Shown: positions 1-11,469, counted from the stretch's first letter. The stretch is DNA of 64,000 nucleotides from Planctomycetota bacterium (GCA_015075375.1 JABTUM010000001.1:1545201-1609200); one strand, 5' to 3'. Program-made: numbers and translations. Notes: a model not told the origin generated them from the letters alone.

Positions 1-200
1 GTGTTCACGTAGGCCAAGCGACTGAGCAATTCGAAGCGGAAGCGGGTCAGGCGCGACCGCGTTTGGGCGTCGCCGGCAGCGATGTCCTTGCGCTCGATGC
101 TGAAGAAGATCCGCGTGAGTGCCAGGACCATCAGGAAGATGGCCGCGAAGAGCAGCCAACTCGATCCGGCGTACAGCATTCCTTCCGAGGCGGCAGGCAT
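1..200 (-). CDS. tadC: TadC-like inner-membrane pilus protein, N-terminus only
   Basis: Only about 66 codons are visible before the left edge. The start is the ATG at 200, 3 nt past the tadB stop, so the genes are coupled. The visible part has one hydrophobic helix at roughly residues 10-32 (SWLLFAAIFLMVLALT), then a polar and basic stretch rich in Arg. TadC partners TadB as the second F-domain platform protein in the inner membrane of Tad pilus machines. The F domain itself lies outside the window, so the call rests on position after tadA-tadB and on the helix-plus-basic-linker layout. Confidence 0.7.
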   Translation of the reverse strand, partial: MPAASEGMLYAGSSWLLFAAIFLMVLALTRIFFSIERKDIAAGDAQTRSRLTRFRFELLSRLAYVN

Positions 201-203
201 GCG

Positions 204-1058
204 TCAGTCCTCAATTTTCAGAAGTTCGTTGATCACGACGGCACCGATCAGTTCCAGCACGACGACAATCCCGATGATAAGGTTGCCGATCCAATGCGTG
301 ATGAGCGGCTCCATCAGGTCCGGGTTGATTAGGGCAAGGATGGCGGCGACGCCGAAGGGCATGGCGCCCATCATCATGCCCTGCAGCTTACCTTCGGCGG
401 TCATCGCTCGCAATTCGCCGCGCAGTTCGATGTTGCGGCGGATGGTGTCGGCGATGGAGTCGCTCATCTCGGCCAAGTTGCCGCCGAGTTTGAGGCAGGT
501 GCTCACGGCCGTGACGAACAGCTTGACCGATTCCAGCGGCACGCGGTCTGCCAGTTCGCGGAAGCCCTGCTCGGTGCGGCCCAATTGGATCTCGCGGCGC
601 AGCATGCCGAATTCCTCGGATAGCGGTTCCTCCGATTCCTCGGCGATTTTGGAGACGGCCAGGGGAAGGGAGATGCCCGCTCGAAGCGTGCTGGACAGCA
701 GCGACAGTGCTTCGGGGAACTGTTCCTCGAACTGGGCCAGGCGCTTGGCCTGCGCCCGGCGGCGGATGAAATAAGGCGTCACCATGCAAAGGGCGGCGAG
801 CACCAGGCCCAGCAGGACGCTGCCGAGGAATACCACGCAGAGTGTCGCGGAGAGGATCGCCAGCGCTGCTGAAAGGTGCATCTGCGCGCGCAGGCTGACG
901 CCGATCAAGACGTTGCCGATCTGCTTGCGGGAGCGCGCCGAGAAGTAGGTTTCCTGCGACTCGCTGCGGAAATTGCCGACAGCCGATGCGGCAAGCCGCA
1001 TCAGGGCGAACAGGCCCACCGCCATCATAGCGTACATCCCCAACGCCATGGTATCCAT
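204..1058 (-). CDS. tadB: TadB-like pilus assembly platform protein (T2SS F domain)
   Basis: A 284-residue integral membrane protein expected to sit beneath the TadA ATPase as the inner-membrane platform for Flp pilus polymerisation. Helices are seen near residues 5-25, 60-95 (a long double segment) and 235-280. The cytoplasmic F domain between them includes FPEALSLLSSTLRAGISLP, the usual signature of this family, followed by EELxxLRREIQLG-like sequence. Length fits TadB. The gene lies 14 nt downstream of tadA and 3 nt upstream of the tadC start. Function comes from family and context. Confidence 0.86.
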   Translation of the reverse strand: MDTMALGMYAMMAVGLFALMRLAASAVGNFRSESQETYFSARSRKQIGNVLIGVSLRAQMHLSAALAILSATLCVVFLGSVLLGLVLAALCMVTPYFIRRRAQAKRLAQFEEQFPEALSLLSSTLRAGISLPLAVSKIAEESEEPLSEEFGMLRREIQLGRTEQGFRELADRVPLESVKLFVTAVSTCLKLGGNLAEMSDSIADTIRRNIELRGELRAMTAEGKLQGMMMGAMPFGVAAILALINPDLMEPLITHWIGNLIIGIVVVLELIGAVVINELLKIED

Positions 1059-1072
1059 GTTCGCTCCAGCCT

Positions 1073-3187
<2,115 letters not shown>

Positions 3188-3192
3188 GCCGG

Positions 3193-5454
3193 TTACTTCT
3201 TCATTTCCTTTTCATCCTTATCCGTATTCCGGTAAGGATTGCCCGGCACGTCGGGAAGGAGATGGATCATGTCCTCTATGCAGTGGGCAAGCTGGAAGTT
3301 TCCTAGCTGACCGTACTGGGTGCGTAGGACAAAGAGTTTCTCCATCTGGAGCAGCGCCTCGTTGCGGATGGGGTCGTACAGGTCGAGAGCCGGCTTGGCC
3401 TCCTCGGGTGTGAGGACTCGGGCGAGATCCTTGACCGGCGCGATTAGGGTGAAAGCGTCGGTCAGGAGCTTGGCCTTGGTACGGAAGGAATCGGGGATGC
3501 TCTTGGCCGCGGTGCGTTCCGAGGAGACGATCGGATCCGCCTTGTACTTGTCCCAGGCCACGCGCGCCTGCTGGACCCACCGTCCGGTCTCATCCTTGAC
3601 CGTCTTCACAACCATATTTTTCATGTCGGTCAGTTTCATGCGTAGGTCGGCGAACTCTTCGCCTTCGTACTCGACCACCAGCGTGTCGGCGGCCTTGATC
3701 ACATCACCGTACTTGCGGGCCTTGAATGCGTTCTCCATGCCCTTGTAGTGGATGTTGAAGAACTGGCGGCGCAGGCTGCTGACCAGCGCCCCGGTCTGCT
3801 CGAAGTACCAGCCGTCGGCTTCCTTGTTGAGGTTGATCAGGAGCATGGTAGCTTCCTTGAGCAGGGCAATGTTGTTGGCTTTTGCCTTCATCTCCGTGAG
3901 ATTGCTCCAGGCTGCGACGATCTCCTTCACGTGCGCGCGCAGGACGATGGCCTTCTCAGTCTTGGCGTTCTTGAGCGCCTCCAGGGCCTCCGCGCCATTG
4001 CCGGCCAGGTACAGGCGCATGCCGACGCGGAAGTCGGCTTCTTGACGGATCTTGTCCAGCATCTTACCGGCTTCGGCCGCGTGGAAGTCGGTAGCGGCAA
4101 CCTTCGAAAGTTCCTCGTTGGCCTTGTCGTAGTCTCCTTTATCGAAGGCTTGGGAGCCTTCGGCGAAAGCTTTGGCATTCTTCAGCAGGTCGGCGGCATT
4201 GACGGGACCGGCAACGGCCGAGATCGATTCGGCGCTGCAGTCCACCAGTCGCGTAAGCGACTCGACTTCAAAGCCGACTTCGCCCACCTTGTGTGCGGTC
4301 TGGACGTCGTTCCACGCCTGTGTGGCGCGTTCCAACTGGTCCAAGATCTTACGCACGCGGTCTAGTTCGACTACGCAGCTCTGGTAGGCCTCCTCGACTT
4401 GGGGCAGTTCGCCCAGCACCGCTTCCTGCGCGCGGTATTTCTTGACGGCTTCCTGGAGGCTGGAAGCCAGTTCGCGGGCGCGGTCCTGGCTGATGGCGCC
4501 CTTGGCTTCGGCCGCCGACTTCTGGGTGGCCACGACGAAGGTTCCGCTGTAAGCCTGCTCGGAAAGCGCCAGGAAACGGTCTGAGGAGTTCTTGTACTTG
4601 TTCACCCCCGCCTGGGCGCGGCGGTAGGCCTCGGAGAGGTCACCCTTTACCTTGATCAGCGCCTCGATCTCGGCGTTTTCCTGCTCGGCTTCGATCCGTA
4701 ACTTCCACTGCTTCAGCGTCTTGGCTCCCTCGTCGTCCAGGTTTTCCTTTTCAATCGAAGCGATGCGTTCCTTCAGGTCTTCGAGCTTGCCCTGCTTGAA
4801 GAGTACGTCGATCTCGCTCCAGTTCACCTCTACCGGCTTCGCCGCGAACATCGACGGCAGGACCAGTAGAGCCAGCAGGGCGACCGCGACGGCACCGAGC
4901 ATCATCAGGAGCTTCTTGGAAAAACCGCGGCGCGAAGGCAAGATGATCTGGGCCGGTATGGGTACCTGCCGCGAAGGGGCGCCTAGCGACGCGGGCTGCG
5001 AGGCAACAGGCAAGACCGGGACCGCGGCCTGCAGGGGATGGACCGGTTCGGACGAGGTCGCAGGCGCGGCGGGCGTGGGTGGCGACTCAACGGGCGGCAC
5101 CTGCCCGATCAGTGTCTTCTCGAAGTCGGACGCGTTGCCGATCATAGTCTTCTCGAAATCGTCGGTGGGCTGGGCGTCGTCCTCGAAGGTGGCCTCGACG
5201 TTGCCGATCTTGATCTTGTCGCCAGCGCGCAGGGACCGGCGTGTCACCTTCTCGCCGTTCACCATGGTACCCACCGCGCCGCCCAGATCGTCCAGGACAT
5301 AGGCGCCGCCCATCTTGGCGATGCGGACGTGCTTGCGGGAGACGGTGGGGTCGGTGAGCACAATCGTATTGCCCGGTTGCCGGCCAAGCGTTAATTCGCC
5401 AGCTACTACGACCTCCCTCGTCTGACCTGCATCGTTCAAAATCAGCTTAGCCAT
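3193..5454 (-). CDS. FHA-domain single-pass membrane protein of the Tad locus
   Basis: A 753-residue protein. An FHA domain occupies residues 20-92 (LTLGRQPGNTIVL, VSRKHVRI, VGTMVNGEKV). Next come two near-identical threonine motifs, DFEKTMIG (99-106) and DFEKTLIG (110-117). A Pro/Ala linker leads to one transmembrane helix at 181-203, and a long helical, Lys/Glu-rich segment with TPR-like character runs to the end. Topology is probably FHA inside, helical part outside. It sits immediately upstream of the FHA-ATPase gene (5-nt gap), so a signalling or scaffold role in pilus assembly is likely. No enzymatic motif is seen. No clear Shine-Dalgarno precedes the ATG at 5454. Confidence 0.75.
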   Translation of the reverse strand: MAKLILNDAGQTREVVVAGELTLGRQPGNTIVLTDPTVSRKHVRIAKMGGAYVLDDLGGAVGTMVNGEKVTRRSLRAGDKIKIGNVEATFEDDAQPTDDFEKTMIGNASDFEKTLIGQVPPVESPPTPAAPATSSEPVHPLQAAVPVLPVASQPASLGAPSRQVPIPAQIILPSRRGFSKKLLMMLGAVAVALLALLVLPSMFAAKPVEVNWSEIDVLFKQGKLEDLKERIASIEKENLDDEGAKTLKQWKLRIEAEQENAEIEALIKVKGDLSEAYRRAQAGVNKYKNSSDRFLALSEQAYSGTFVVATQKSAAEAKGAISQDRARELASSLQEAVKKYRAQEAVLGELPQVEEAYQSCVVELDRVRKILDQLERATQAWNDVQTAHKVGEVGFEVESLTRLVDCSAESISAVAGPVNAADLLKNAKAFAEGSQAFDKGDYDKANEELSKVAATDFHAAEAGKMLDKIRQEADFRVGMRLYLAGNGAEALEALKNAKTEKAIVLRAHVKEIVAAWSNLTEMKAKANNIALLKEATMLLINLNKEADGWYFEQTGALVSSLRRQFFNIHYKGMENAFKARKYGDVIKAADTLVVEYEGEEFADLRMKLTDMKNMVVKTVKDETGRWVQQARVAWDKYKADPIVSSERTAAKSIPDSFRTKAKLLTDAFTLIAPVKDLARVLTPEEAKPALDLYDPIRNEALLQMEKLFVLRTQYGQLGNFQLAHCIEDMIHLLPDVPGNPYRNTDKDEKEMKK

Positions 5455-5914
5455 GGTGTATTACGGTTTCACGTTCACGAGTCCGATGCCCGCACCTGCA
5501 GCCGCAGCGTGCCAGACACGCGCTCCATCGGGGACGATTACGACGATGGATCGCAAAAAAGTGATGCGACAACGGGAGTGACGCCAAGGCGACGACTACT
5601 CCATGGCGCGGCACTACGTACCGATTCTCCTCCGGTTCCCTAAAATTCTCCCGCATGCTAGGATTTTCGGCGGCTTTGCCAATTCCTGTGTTGGGGGGGA
5701 TAGGGGACAACCATTTCCTTCTCCCACATTAGGACCAAGACCCCTGGTCCCTTGAGCCCCAACCTTAATGCCCGCTCGCCTCAAGCCCAGGACTGGGAAG
5801 CTCAACTTTTAAATTCCTTTCGTTCAACGCCTTGCTCATTGCCAACACACTGCAACAATAATCCTTACCAAGCCTGTGGACCCCAGAGGCTCGTCGAACG
5901 CAGGGCGGGGTGCG
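5455..5914. other. Intergenic stretch inside the Tad locus
   Basis: No convincing gene is visible in these 460 bases. A hairpin GGACCA-7 nt-TGGTCC lies at 5732-5750, about 165 nt past the lipoprotein stop. It has no T tract, so it is only a weak terminator candidate. This is the one sizeable gap in the Tad gene chain, so the FHA-tadABC group may have its own promoter here; no confident -35/-10 pair was found. Confidence 0.4.
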
Positions 5915-6937
5915 TCATTCTTTTTCCCGACTCTGTCCGTAAAGCCAACTTTGCTGGAGCATACTTACAGCCTTCCCGAGCGGATTGACCACTGCAGACG
6001 CCCCTTCCCAACGCGATTGAAAGAAGAGCCATGCGCATGCGCCGGCCACCACAGGCCGTTGCATCGCCGGAAGATCGAGCGTGAAGGGCACCTCGCAAAG
6101 CATCGGCTGAACCGAGAAGACTAGGGTAGCGCCAAGTTCAGTCTCCTTGGGAGTCGGCGCCCACAGACCCACGATTAAACTCCCGCGGCGCAAACGGTCC
6201 ACGTCCATACCGCGCTCAGGGCCAGCGATGAAGACATTGGTCACGATCACGTCCGATTTCTCGGCCTGTGCCAACGCCCGCCAAACGTCGGGCCGGTTGA
6301 ATTCGGTAAGCTTCTCGTTTTTCAAGGCCGGATGCGGAGGATAGGATTTGATTATGGCAGCGTACTTGGCGGACAAGTCAGCTTGGACGTACCGAGCCCA
6401 TGAGTCCAGGTCCACGAGGGCAGCGGGCGCGTCAGGATACAGTTCCCGCATGTCAGACAAGGATGATGACCGAAGAATCTCTTTCACCACCTCCAGCCCA
6501 TCTTTCCCCTCTGGATCGAAACGGAGGTTATGCTTTTCGTCGGTTCTTGCAACCTGGACCGCACTCTTGTGCTTCGAGAAGAAAGTTTCGACGCCCTGGA
6601 TCGAACTGGGCTCGAATTCAACCGGACGGTGGGAGCCGCGCGCGATCCAGTCGGCGAGAGTCTTCTGGAATAATTCACGGCCTTGGCGATCCAATTTAGG
6701 CAGGTGATCGTCTTCCACGTAGGTAAGGCGTAATTTCAACTTTAGTCTGCCCGGCGATTCGGACTTCTCTGTCGTCTCTTCCTGCCGCCGATTACCGAAG
6801 TACTGCTCGAAAGTCCGATTGGCGGAATCGGAATTGCTCCGACCGCAGCCGTACTGGCTCGTCAAAACAAGCAAGGCTAGCGGCGCGGTCCAAAGCCACG
6901 CTCGCAGACACAAACAGGCGAAGGCGAGGCGGCTCAT
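5915..6937 (-). CDS. Predicted lipoprotein of the Tad locus, function unknown
   Basis: The ATG at 6937 overlaps the stop of the upstream tadE-like gene as ATGA, which fixes the start and gives 340 residues. The N-terminus is a lipoprotein signal: a hydrophobic run (LWTAPLALLVLTSQ) ending in YGC, with the Cys about residue 31. The mature part is polar and charged. It contains a stretch resembling a DUF-type periplasmic domain (PVEFEPSSIQGVETFF, DLDSWARYVQADL) that I do not recognise. A lipoprotein often accompanies Tad secretins as a pilotin (TadD or RcpB roles), but no TPR repeats are evident. Only context supports a role in pilus assembly. Confidence 0.6.
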   Translation of the reverse strand: MSRLAFACLCLRAWLWTAPLALLVLTSQYGCGRSNSDSANRTFEQYFGNRRQEETTEKSESPGRLKLKLRLTYVEDDHLPKLDRQGRELFQKTLADWIARGSHRPVEFEPSSIQGVETFFSKHKSAVQVARTDEKHNLRFDPEGKDGLEVVKEILRSSSLSDMRELYPDAPAALVDLDSWARYVQADLSAKYAAIIKSYPPHPALKNEKLTEFNRPDVWRALAQAEKSDVIVTNVFIAGPERGMDVDRLRRGSLIVGLWAPTPKETELGATLVFSVQPMLCEVPFTLDLPAMQRPVVAGACAWLFFQSRWEGASAVVNPLGKAVSMLQQSWLYGQSREKE

Positions 6938-7731
6938 GGCTGTGGATGTAACTCCTTCATCAGCCCGGAACCTTCCCAAGAACTCTTGTCCTTCTGAGGC
7001 ACCTCATTCAAGCCGGCGGGATCCTGCTTGAGCACGTTAGCCTGCCGAAAGCGAAAATCAGCGCCGCCTAAGCTGTCGCCGCGGGATATCTCGGTGTGAT
7101 ACTCCTTGCCGAGTACGACCTTGTGCCCCGAGCCCAAGGTAAGGAAGAGCCATGTATAGCCCATCGGCTTGTAGCTCAGGATCACGGCCGCACGCTGCTC
7201 GACCACCCATCCTCCGCCGCCCTGATTGGCTGCGGTATCTGTGCCAAAGAAGGACAGGCCCGACTGGCGGTTTTTATCGCCTGCGTTGCCCTCAAAGCAG
7301 ATATAGGCCGCCTGCTGGCATTCGTCGGGCCGATATTCAGGGTTGTCCAAACCCGGGGCGCCGCTGGCGTTGCCAGCCAAATAGCGCGGCGGTCCGCGCA
7401 AGGCCTTGTCTCTATTTTGTTCAGCGTTGTTCTCTCCGTCCACCTTGGGGAAACGGGTGTCTTGACTTGCCGACTTCTCAACTGAAAGATCCACGAGCTG
7501 TCCACGCTGGATGCCGGAGAAAAATAGATCGCGGATGGTCTCCGAGGTGACAGCGCCTTTTTTCCAGGCTGCGTAGCGTGCCGCGAACTCTGCCTTCTGC
7601 TGCAGCAACATGATGTCGCCCAGTAGGTAGAGACTGAAAAAGAGCAACGCGAAAAAGGGCATCAGCATGAGTAGCTCGATGGAGACCACTCCTCGGGGCG
7701 GGGCGGTTGGGGTCCGTACGGCGGCGCGCAT
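6934..7731 (-). CDS. TadE-like minor pseudopilin
   Basis: A 265-residue protein with an N-terminal prepilin-like segment: PPRGVVSIELLMLMPF, where cleavage would follow Gly before VVSIE, then a hydrophobic helix (about residues 17-40) and LLQQKAEFAARYAAWKKG. TadE and TadF pseudopilins have this architecture, with Glu at position +5 and a soluble C-terminal domain. The ATG at 7731 shares its A with the stop of the TadG-like gene. The soluble domain has two Cys (around CQQAAYICFEG). Function is from family resemblance at the N-terminus only. Confidence 0.65.
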   Translation of the reverse strand: MRAAVRTPTAPPRGVVSIELLMLMPFFALLFFSLYLLGDIMLLQQKAEFAARYAAWKKGAVTSETIRDLFFSGIQRGQLVDLSVEKSASQDTRFPKVDGENNAEQNRDKALRGPPRYLAGNASGAPGLDNPEYRPDECQQAAYICFEGNAGDKNRQSGLSFFGTDTAANQGGGGWVVEQRAAVILSYKPMGYTWLFLTLGSGHKVVLGKEYHTEISRGDSLGGADFRFRQANVLKQDPAGLNEVPQKDKSSWEGSGLMKELHPQP

Positions 7732-10295
7732 CAGTGGACGATTAGCTCCGTGAATTTCTTCCAGTCGGTGTCGGACAGCCCGGTGGGATCGAAGTCCCGC
7801 AAGGCCGGCTCTACCGTGGGCGATTGGTTCGTGTCGCTCCAGCGGTACATGCGATTGGTGTTAGCCAGAACGTACATGGCCGCCTGCTCGCGGTAGCGTT
7901 CAGGTACGCTGTGGTTGACGGGGATCAGCCGTGCGCCCCAGTCGGTGTGGAAGAGGTTCATGATGGGTTCCGAGCGGTCCTTGGGCTCCAGGAAGTGCTC
8001 GGTCATGTACTCGGCGGTGAAGGGGCCGGCCGACTCGCCGCTGCGCTTTTTCTCGCCGAGGCCGGTGATGAGGCGCTCGGGGAAGAACTGCGACGCGCCG
8101 GTGCGCGGGCCGTCGCTGCCGTAGAGGTCTTTGTCGACGCGGATGCCGACCTTGGCGGAGGCGATGGCCAGCATGCCCTCGGCCTCCAGGAAGATGCCGC
8201 CGTGGCCCTTGTTCTTGGGGATCTTGCGGATCATCAGGGAGTGGTGGCGCTGCCACAGCGCGACGGTGATGCCCCAGTTGAAGAAGTTGTGGTCGTCGCT
8301 TTCGGGCACGGGTTTGAAGATCAGGGTCGGGTTGAGCTTGGCCTCGATGCGCGCGCTGTTGGAGCCGGGGTTGGGCGCGGGCTGTTCGGGCGTGTAGTTG
8401 CTGCGGTGGATCTGGTGGAAGGCGCAGTCGGGGTTGAACTTCGCGTCGCCGTTGAAGCTGTTGTCGTTGGCGTAGTCGGGCGAGATCAGGTCCGCGATGT
8501 ATGCGCGTACCATGCTCTTCTTCTTGCCGTCCACCTCCTCGGCGTCGGAGTCCGGGACTTTGAAGTGGTGGTCGGTCTCGTCGGCGGAGATCAGGTTGAG
8601 CTTGTTGTAGGCCAGGCGGTGCCAGTCCTTCGCAATGGAGTCGGGGAAATCGCGCACGCCGCCGGTGAAGCACAGCGGGCAGTAGGTGATGGCGTGGTGC
8701 TTCTTCTCGGCGAGTTCGGTTTCCTTGTCGTAGCTGCCGAAGATGTTGCCGGGGTTGTTGATTCTGGTCTGCGCGATGGGGTTGATGCCCAGCGCCTGCG
8801 CCGCGATGCCGATGGTATTGATGATCATCTGCACCTTGTCGAGGGCCTCCTGCAGCTTCGCCTTGGCGGCGTTGAGCGCGTCGAGGTTCGCCTGGTTGGG
8901 CACGGCGTTGAAGGCGGCCTGCGCCTGGTCCAGGACGGCCTGCGCCGCGTTCTTGGCTTCCTGCGCGGCGGAGAGGCCCTCGTTGAGCGCCTCGTTGACA
9001 TTGGCCAAGCCGAAGCAGTTGCAGCTCGGCGGGTTGGTGTCCATGCACTCGAAATGCAGGCAGAAGCGGTTGTCTTCGTGGCCGGTGTCGTGAACCATCG
9101 GGATCGGAATGTGGAAGTGGTAGGTCCCGGCGACGACGGTGGTGATGGTGATGTGGGTGCAGTTGTAGTGCAGGTGCGTGTGGCTGTTGTGCCAGTGGCC
9201 GCAGGGGGTCTTGTCGGGGCTTTCGTGGCCGCCCGAGCCGTCCTTGTCGTCGGGGTGCCAGCAGATCACGGTCTTGGCGAAGGCGATGTACTCGTCGGCG
9301 ATCTTGCGCGGCTGGCAGGCGTACTCGTGGTACCAGGGCTCGTTGAAGAGCTGCGCCGACGTGGCGTCGATGGACCCCATGTTCAGCTTGCCCTTGTCGC
9401 TGATGATCTTGTGGTCGCCGATGTCGGTGATGTTCAGCTTGCCGTCGTCGCGGTCGATGTAGAAGGCGTCCATGTCGCGGGCGATCTGCATGGCGCGTTC
9501 GACGAAGCGGTTCTTGGTGTCGTCCCAGGGCTCGTACTGCATGAAGCTGTCGTCCTGGGCCACGCCGCCGCTGTAGCTGCCGAAGTTCCGGTTGGGCGTG
9601 AAGTTCAGTTTGACCGGGTTGGTGTCCTCGTCGGGGAAGAAGGCCATGCGCACTTCGTTGGTCTTGTCGTTCTTCACCGTTCCGTCGAAGGTGTCCAGGT
9701 AGGCGATGCGCATGGCTTCGTACTTCATCATGCGCGGCATGGCCTTGGCGATGTGTTCGGCCACGATCCGGCAGGTGCGGGTCCACATCTCCAGGGTTCG
9801 GTCGTCGGCGTTGTAGCTGTTGCGGTTCTTGGAGATCAGCTTGCCTTCCTCGCCGGTCATGAAGTCCTTGAACTTCTCTTTCGGCGTACCTCCCATCTTG
9901 TCCTTGTAGTCCTGGTACCAGTCCTCTTTGTCCAGGTCGTAGTCCCCGCTGCCGGGCTTGGTGCCGCCGGCGGAAATCTGCCTGTCGCCCCACTTCTCCA
10001 GCCAGGCGTACACGCCCAATGCGCAGAACTTGAGTTCTAACTCGTACTGGCGGTGATAAGCCCAACTCTCAGCGTTGTTCAGCCAAGCGATGGCCGAAAG
10101 ACAATCCGCCTGGACCACCGCCGCGCTGTAGGCGGCCGAGTCGGCGGCGTTCTGCAGCTTGGCGCGCTTGACCAGCGTCCAGCCGACGTTCAGCGGAAAA
10201 GCCGTCACCAGGATCAGGAAGACGGCCGAGATCAGCGCCAGCAGCATCACCTGCGCGCTCTCGTCCCGGTGCAGTCGTTTAGCCACGTTACACAT
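7731..10295 (-). CDS. Very large TadG-like protein with a His/Cys-rich segment
   Basis: The first 60 residues match the TadG-like N-terminal domain: DESAQVMLLALISAVFLIL, then GWTLVKRAKLQNAADSAAYS. This is a membrane anchor with the typical NAADSAA motif. The remaining 790 residues are predicted extracytoplasmic. They include an Ala-rich coiled-coil-like stretch (residues about 440-500), a CPLC motif further on, and a striking segment at about 364-428 with eleven His and six Cys. TadG proteins usually have a von Willebrand A domain, and no MIDAS motif is obvious. A surface tip or adhesin-like role is plausible. Codon use is more biased to GC-ending codons than in its neighbours. Confidence 0.75.
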   Translation of the reverse strand: MCNVAKRLHRDESAQVMLLALISAVFLILVTAFPLNVGWTLVKRAKLQNAADSAAYSAAVVQADCLSAIAWLNNAESWAYHRQYELELKFCALGVYAWLEKWGDRQISAGGTKPGSGDYDLDKEDWYQDYKDKMGGTPKEKFKDFMTGEEGKLISKNRNSYNADDRTLEMWTRTCRIVAEHIAKAMPRMMKYEAMRIAYLDTFDGTVKNDKTNEVRMAFFPDEDTNPVKLNFTPNRNFGSYSGGVAQDDSFMQYEPWDDTKNRFVERAMQIARDMDAFYIDRDDGKLNITDIGDHKIISDKGKLNMGSIDATSAQLFNEPWYHEYACQPRKIADEYIAFAKTVICWHPDDKDGSGGHESPDKTPCGHWHNSHTHLHYNCTHITITTVVAGTYHFHIPIPMVHDTGHEDNRFCLHFECMDTNPPSCNCFGLANVNEALNEGLSAAQEAKNAAQAVLDQAQAAFNAVPNQANLDALNAAKAKLQEALDKVQMIINTIGIAAQALGINPIAQTRINNPGNIFGSYDKETELAEKKHHAITYCPLCFTGGVRDFPDSIAKDWHRLAYNKLNLISADETDHHFKVPDSDAEEVDGKKKSMVRAYIADLISPDYANDNSFNGDAKFNPDCAFHQIHRSNYTPEQPAPNPGSNSARIEAKLNPTLIFKPVPESDDHNFFNWGITVALWQRHHSLMIRKIPKNKGHGGIFLEAEGMLAIASAKVGIRVDKDLYGSDGPRTGASQFFPERLITGLGEKKRSGESAGPFTAEYMTEHFLEPKDRSEPIMNLFHTDWGARLIPVNHSVPERYREQAAMYVLANTNRMYRWSDTNQSPTVEPALRDFDPTGLSDTDWKKFTELIVH

Positions 10296-10301
10296 CTTTC
10301 G

Positions 10302-10919
10302 TCATTTCCACGGCCGTACCACAGTGCAAGACTGGGCCAGTTGCACGCGCAGGTCGGCACTCGAAGCACGCCCGGCGTTCTTAAACGCGTTGTAGATTAT
10401 TCGGTTAGCGAAAGGCACCGCGAGGTAGGTGTCGTACAAAATGCCGACGCGCACTTCGTCGTTATCGTCGCCGCCTTGCAGATTAACGTACAAATGCCGC
10501 AGGAAGGTTTTCGCCCGGTCGTTGTCGCTGTAGCGGTACTTGGGTGTCGCGCTAAGATCTTCGTAGCCCTCCTTCTTAAAGCGAATGGGCAACTTTCGCC
10601 ACTCCACGCCTACTTGTGGTCCGATCATTTCCAGCAGCGAACAGATCTGCCAAGTGGCCCGGACCGCGCGGTTAGCCTCGGGATCGGCGGTCTTCGAAAC
10701 CCAGTCCGTACCCGCCGGCAGGGCTTGGGGATCGATGTCGGCCACCAGGACCGAACGGGCGGCGCAGAAGGCCGCGTACTGCATGACTTGGTGGCAGACA
10801 AACAGGTGGGCGAGTTGGATCAGGAAACAATTCAGCAGGATTACGAATGGGAACAATAGCAGCATTTCGATGGCTGCTCCACCTCTCTGGTCCCGGCCCC
10901 AAAAGGATAGACTCATCAT
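10302..10919 (-). CDS. tadE: TadE-family pseudopilin
   Basis: A 205-residue protein with the TadE N-terminal signature GGAAIEMLLLFPFVILL preceded by a short basic leader ending in RGG, the expected processing site of the prepilin peptidase. A single helix spans about residues 15-37, followed by VCHQVMQYAAFCAARS, the conserved post-helix segment. The rest is a small soluble domain. The start ATG follows the prepilin peptidase stop by one base. It is expected to be a minor component that initiates or caps the Flp pilus. Confidence 0.75.
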   Translation of the reverse strand: MMSLSFWGRDQRGGAAIEMLLLFPFVILLNCFLIQLAHLFVCHQVMQYAAFCAARSVLVADIDPQALPAGTDWVSKTADPEANRAVRATWQICSLLEMIGPQVGVEWRKLPIRFKKEGYEDLSATPKYRYSDNDRAKTFLRHLYVNLQGGDDNDEVRVGILYDTYLAVPFANRIIYNAFKNAGRASSADLRVQLAQSCTVVRPWK

Positions 10920-10920
10920 G

Positions 10921-11469
10921 TTACCCTAGAAAAGCCATGAACGCTGTCCAGACGACTCCGACACCGAAGGCGGCCCCAAATGGGACCACCTGTACACTTT
11001 CTTCAAGCGGGCGCCCTTTAATCAGACCCTCCGCCTTGAATGCGCGTCGGAAAAGTGTGTCTTCGCGCCCTTGCCAGATCACCATGGAAAGCCCCATCGC
11101 CAAACCGGCCAGAGTAGCGTAGACGAGTAGGTACAATGCTAGTGGCCATGCGGCCAAAGCGCCCATGGCCGCCATCAGCTTCACGTCCCCCCCGCCTACT
11201 CCACCCTGCCAATACACCAACACCATGATCAGGAGGCAGAAAGCCATGCCGCCTGCGGACTCTAGGAGATACGAATACCAAAACGACTCCGGTAGCCAGC
11301 TTCGCTTCAGGAGGGACTGAGTGAGCGCAAACCCCCATCCCATAAGGATCGCCGGGTAAGTGAAGGCGTTGTAGATCCGCCGACTCTTTAAGTCGCTGTA
11401 CAGCGAAGTGCCCGCCAAGGCCAGCAACATCCCCAAGCGCAAAATGTCCAGCACATCCATCGAGTTCAT
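10921..11469 (-). CDS. tadV: Prepilin peptidase, A24 family (TadV/CpaA type)
   Basis: Membrane aspartyl protease that cleaves the leaders of Flp and TadE-like prepilins. The two catalytic Asp motifs are visible: SDLKSRRIYN near residue 30 and GGVGGGDVKLMAAMG near 95, with about five hydrophobic helices. The ATG at 11469 has GGAAG 7 nt upstream and gives 182 residues. A TTG 33 nt further upstream is possible but less likely. The short form lacking the N-terminal methylase domain is typical of Tad loci. It sits between the pilin gene and tadE. Confidence 0.87.
   Translation of the reverse strand: MNSMDVLDILRLGMLLALAGTSLYSDLKSRRIYNAFTYPAILMGWGFALTQSLLKRSWLPESFWYSYLLESAGGMAFCLLIMVLVYWQGGVGGGDVKLMAAMGALAAWPLALYLLVYATLAGLAMGLSMVIWQGREDTLFRRAFKAEGLIKGRPLEESVQVVPFGAAFGVGVVWTAFMAFLG

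Noticed and set aside
5447..5710. 87-codon minus-strand frame upstream of the FHA protein gene
   Set aside because: No start signal, no recognisable domain and a biased composition. It overlaps the FHA start by 8 nt and is not needed to explain the operon.
7824..10040. 738-codon plus-strand open frame antisense to the TadG-like gene
   Set aside because: Its translation is a Val/Gly/Ala/Arg-rich shadow without domain motifs. The opposite strand has a TadG N-terminus and fits the operon, and the length is a by-product of strong GC bias at the third codon position.
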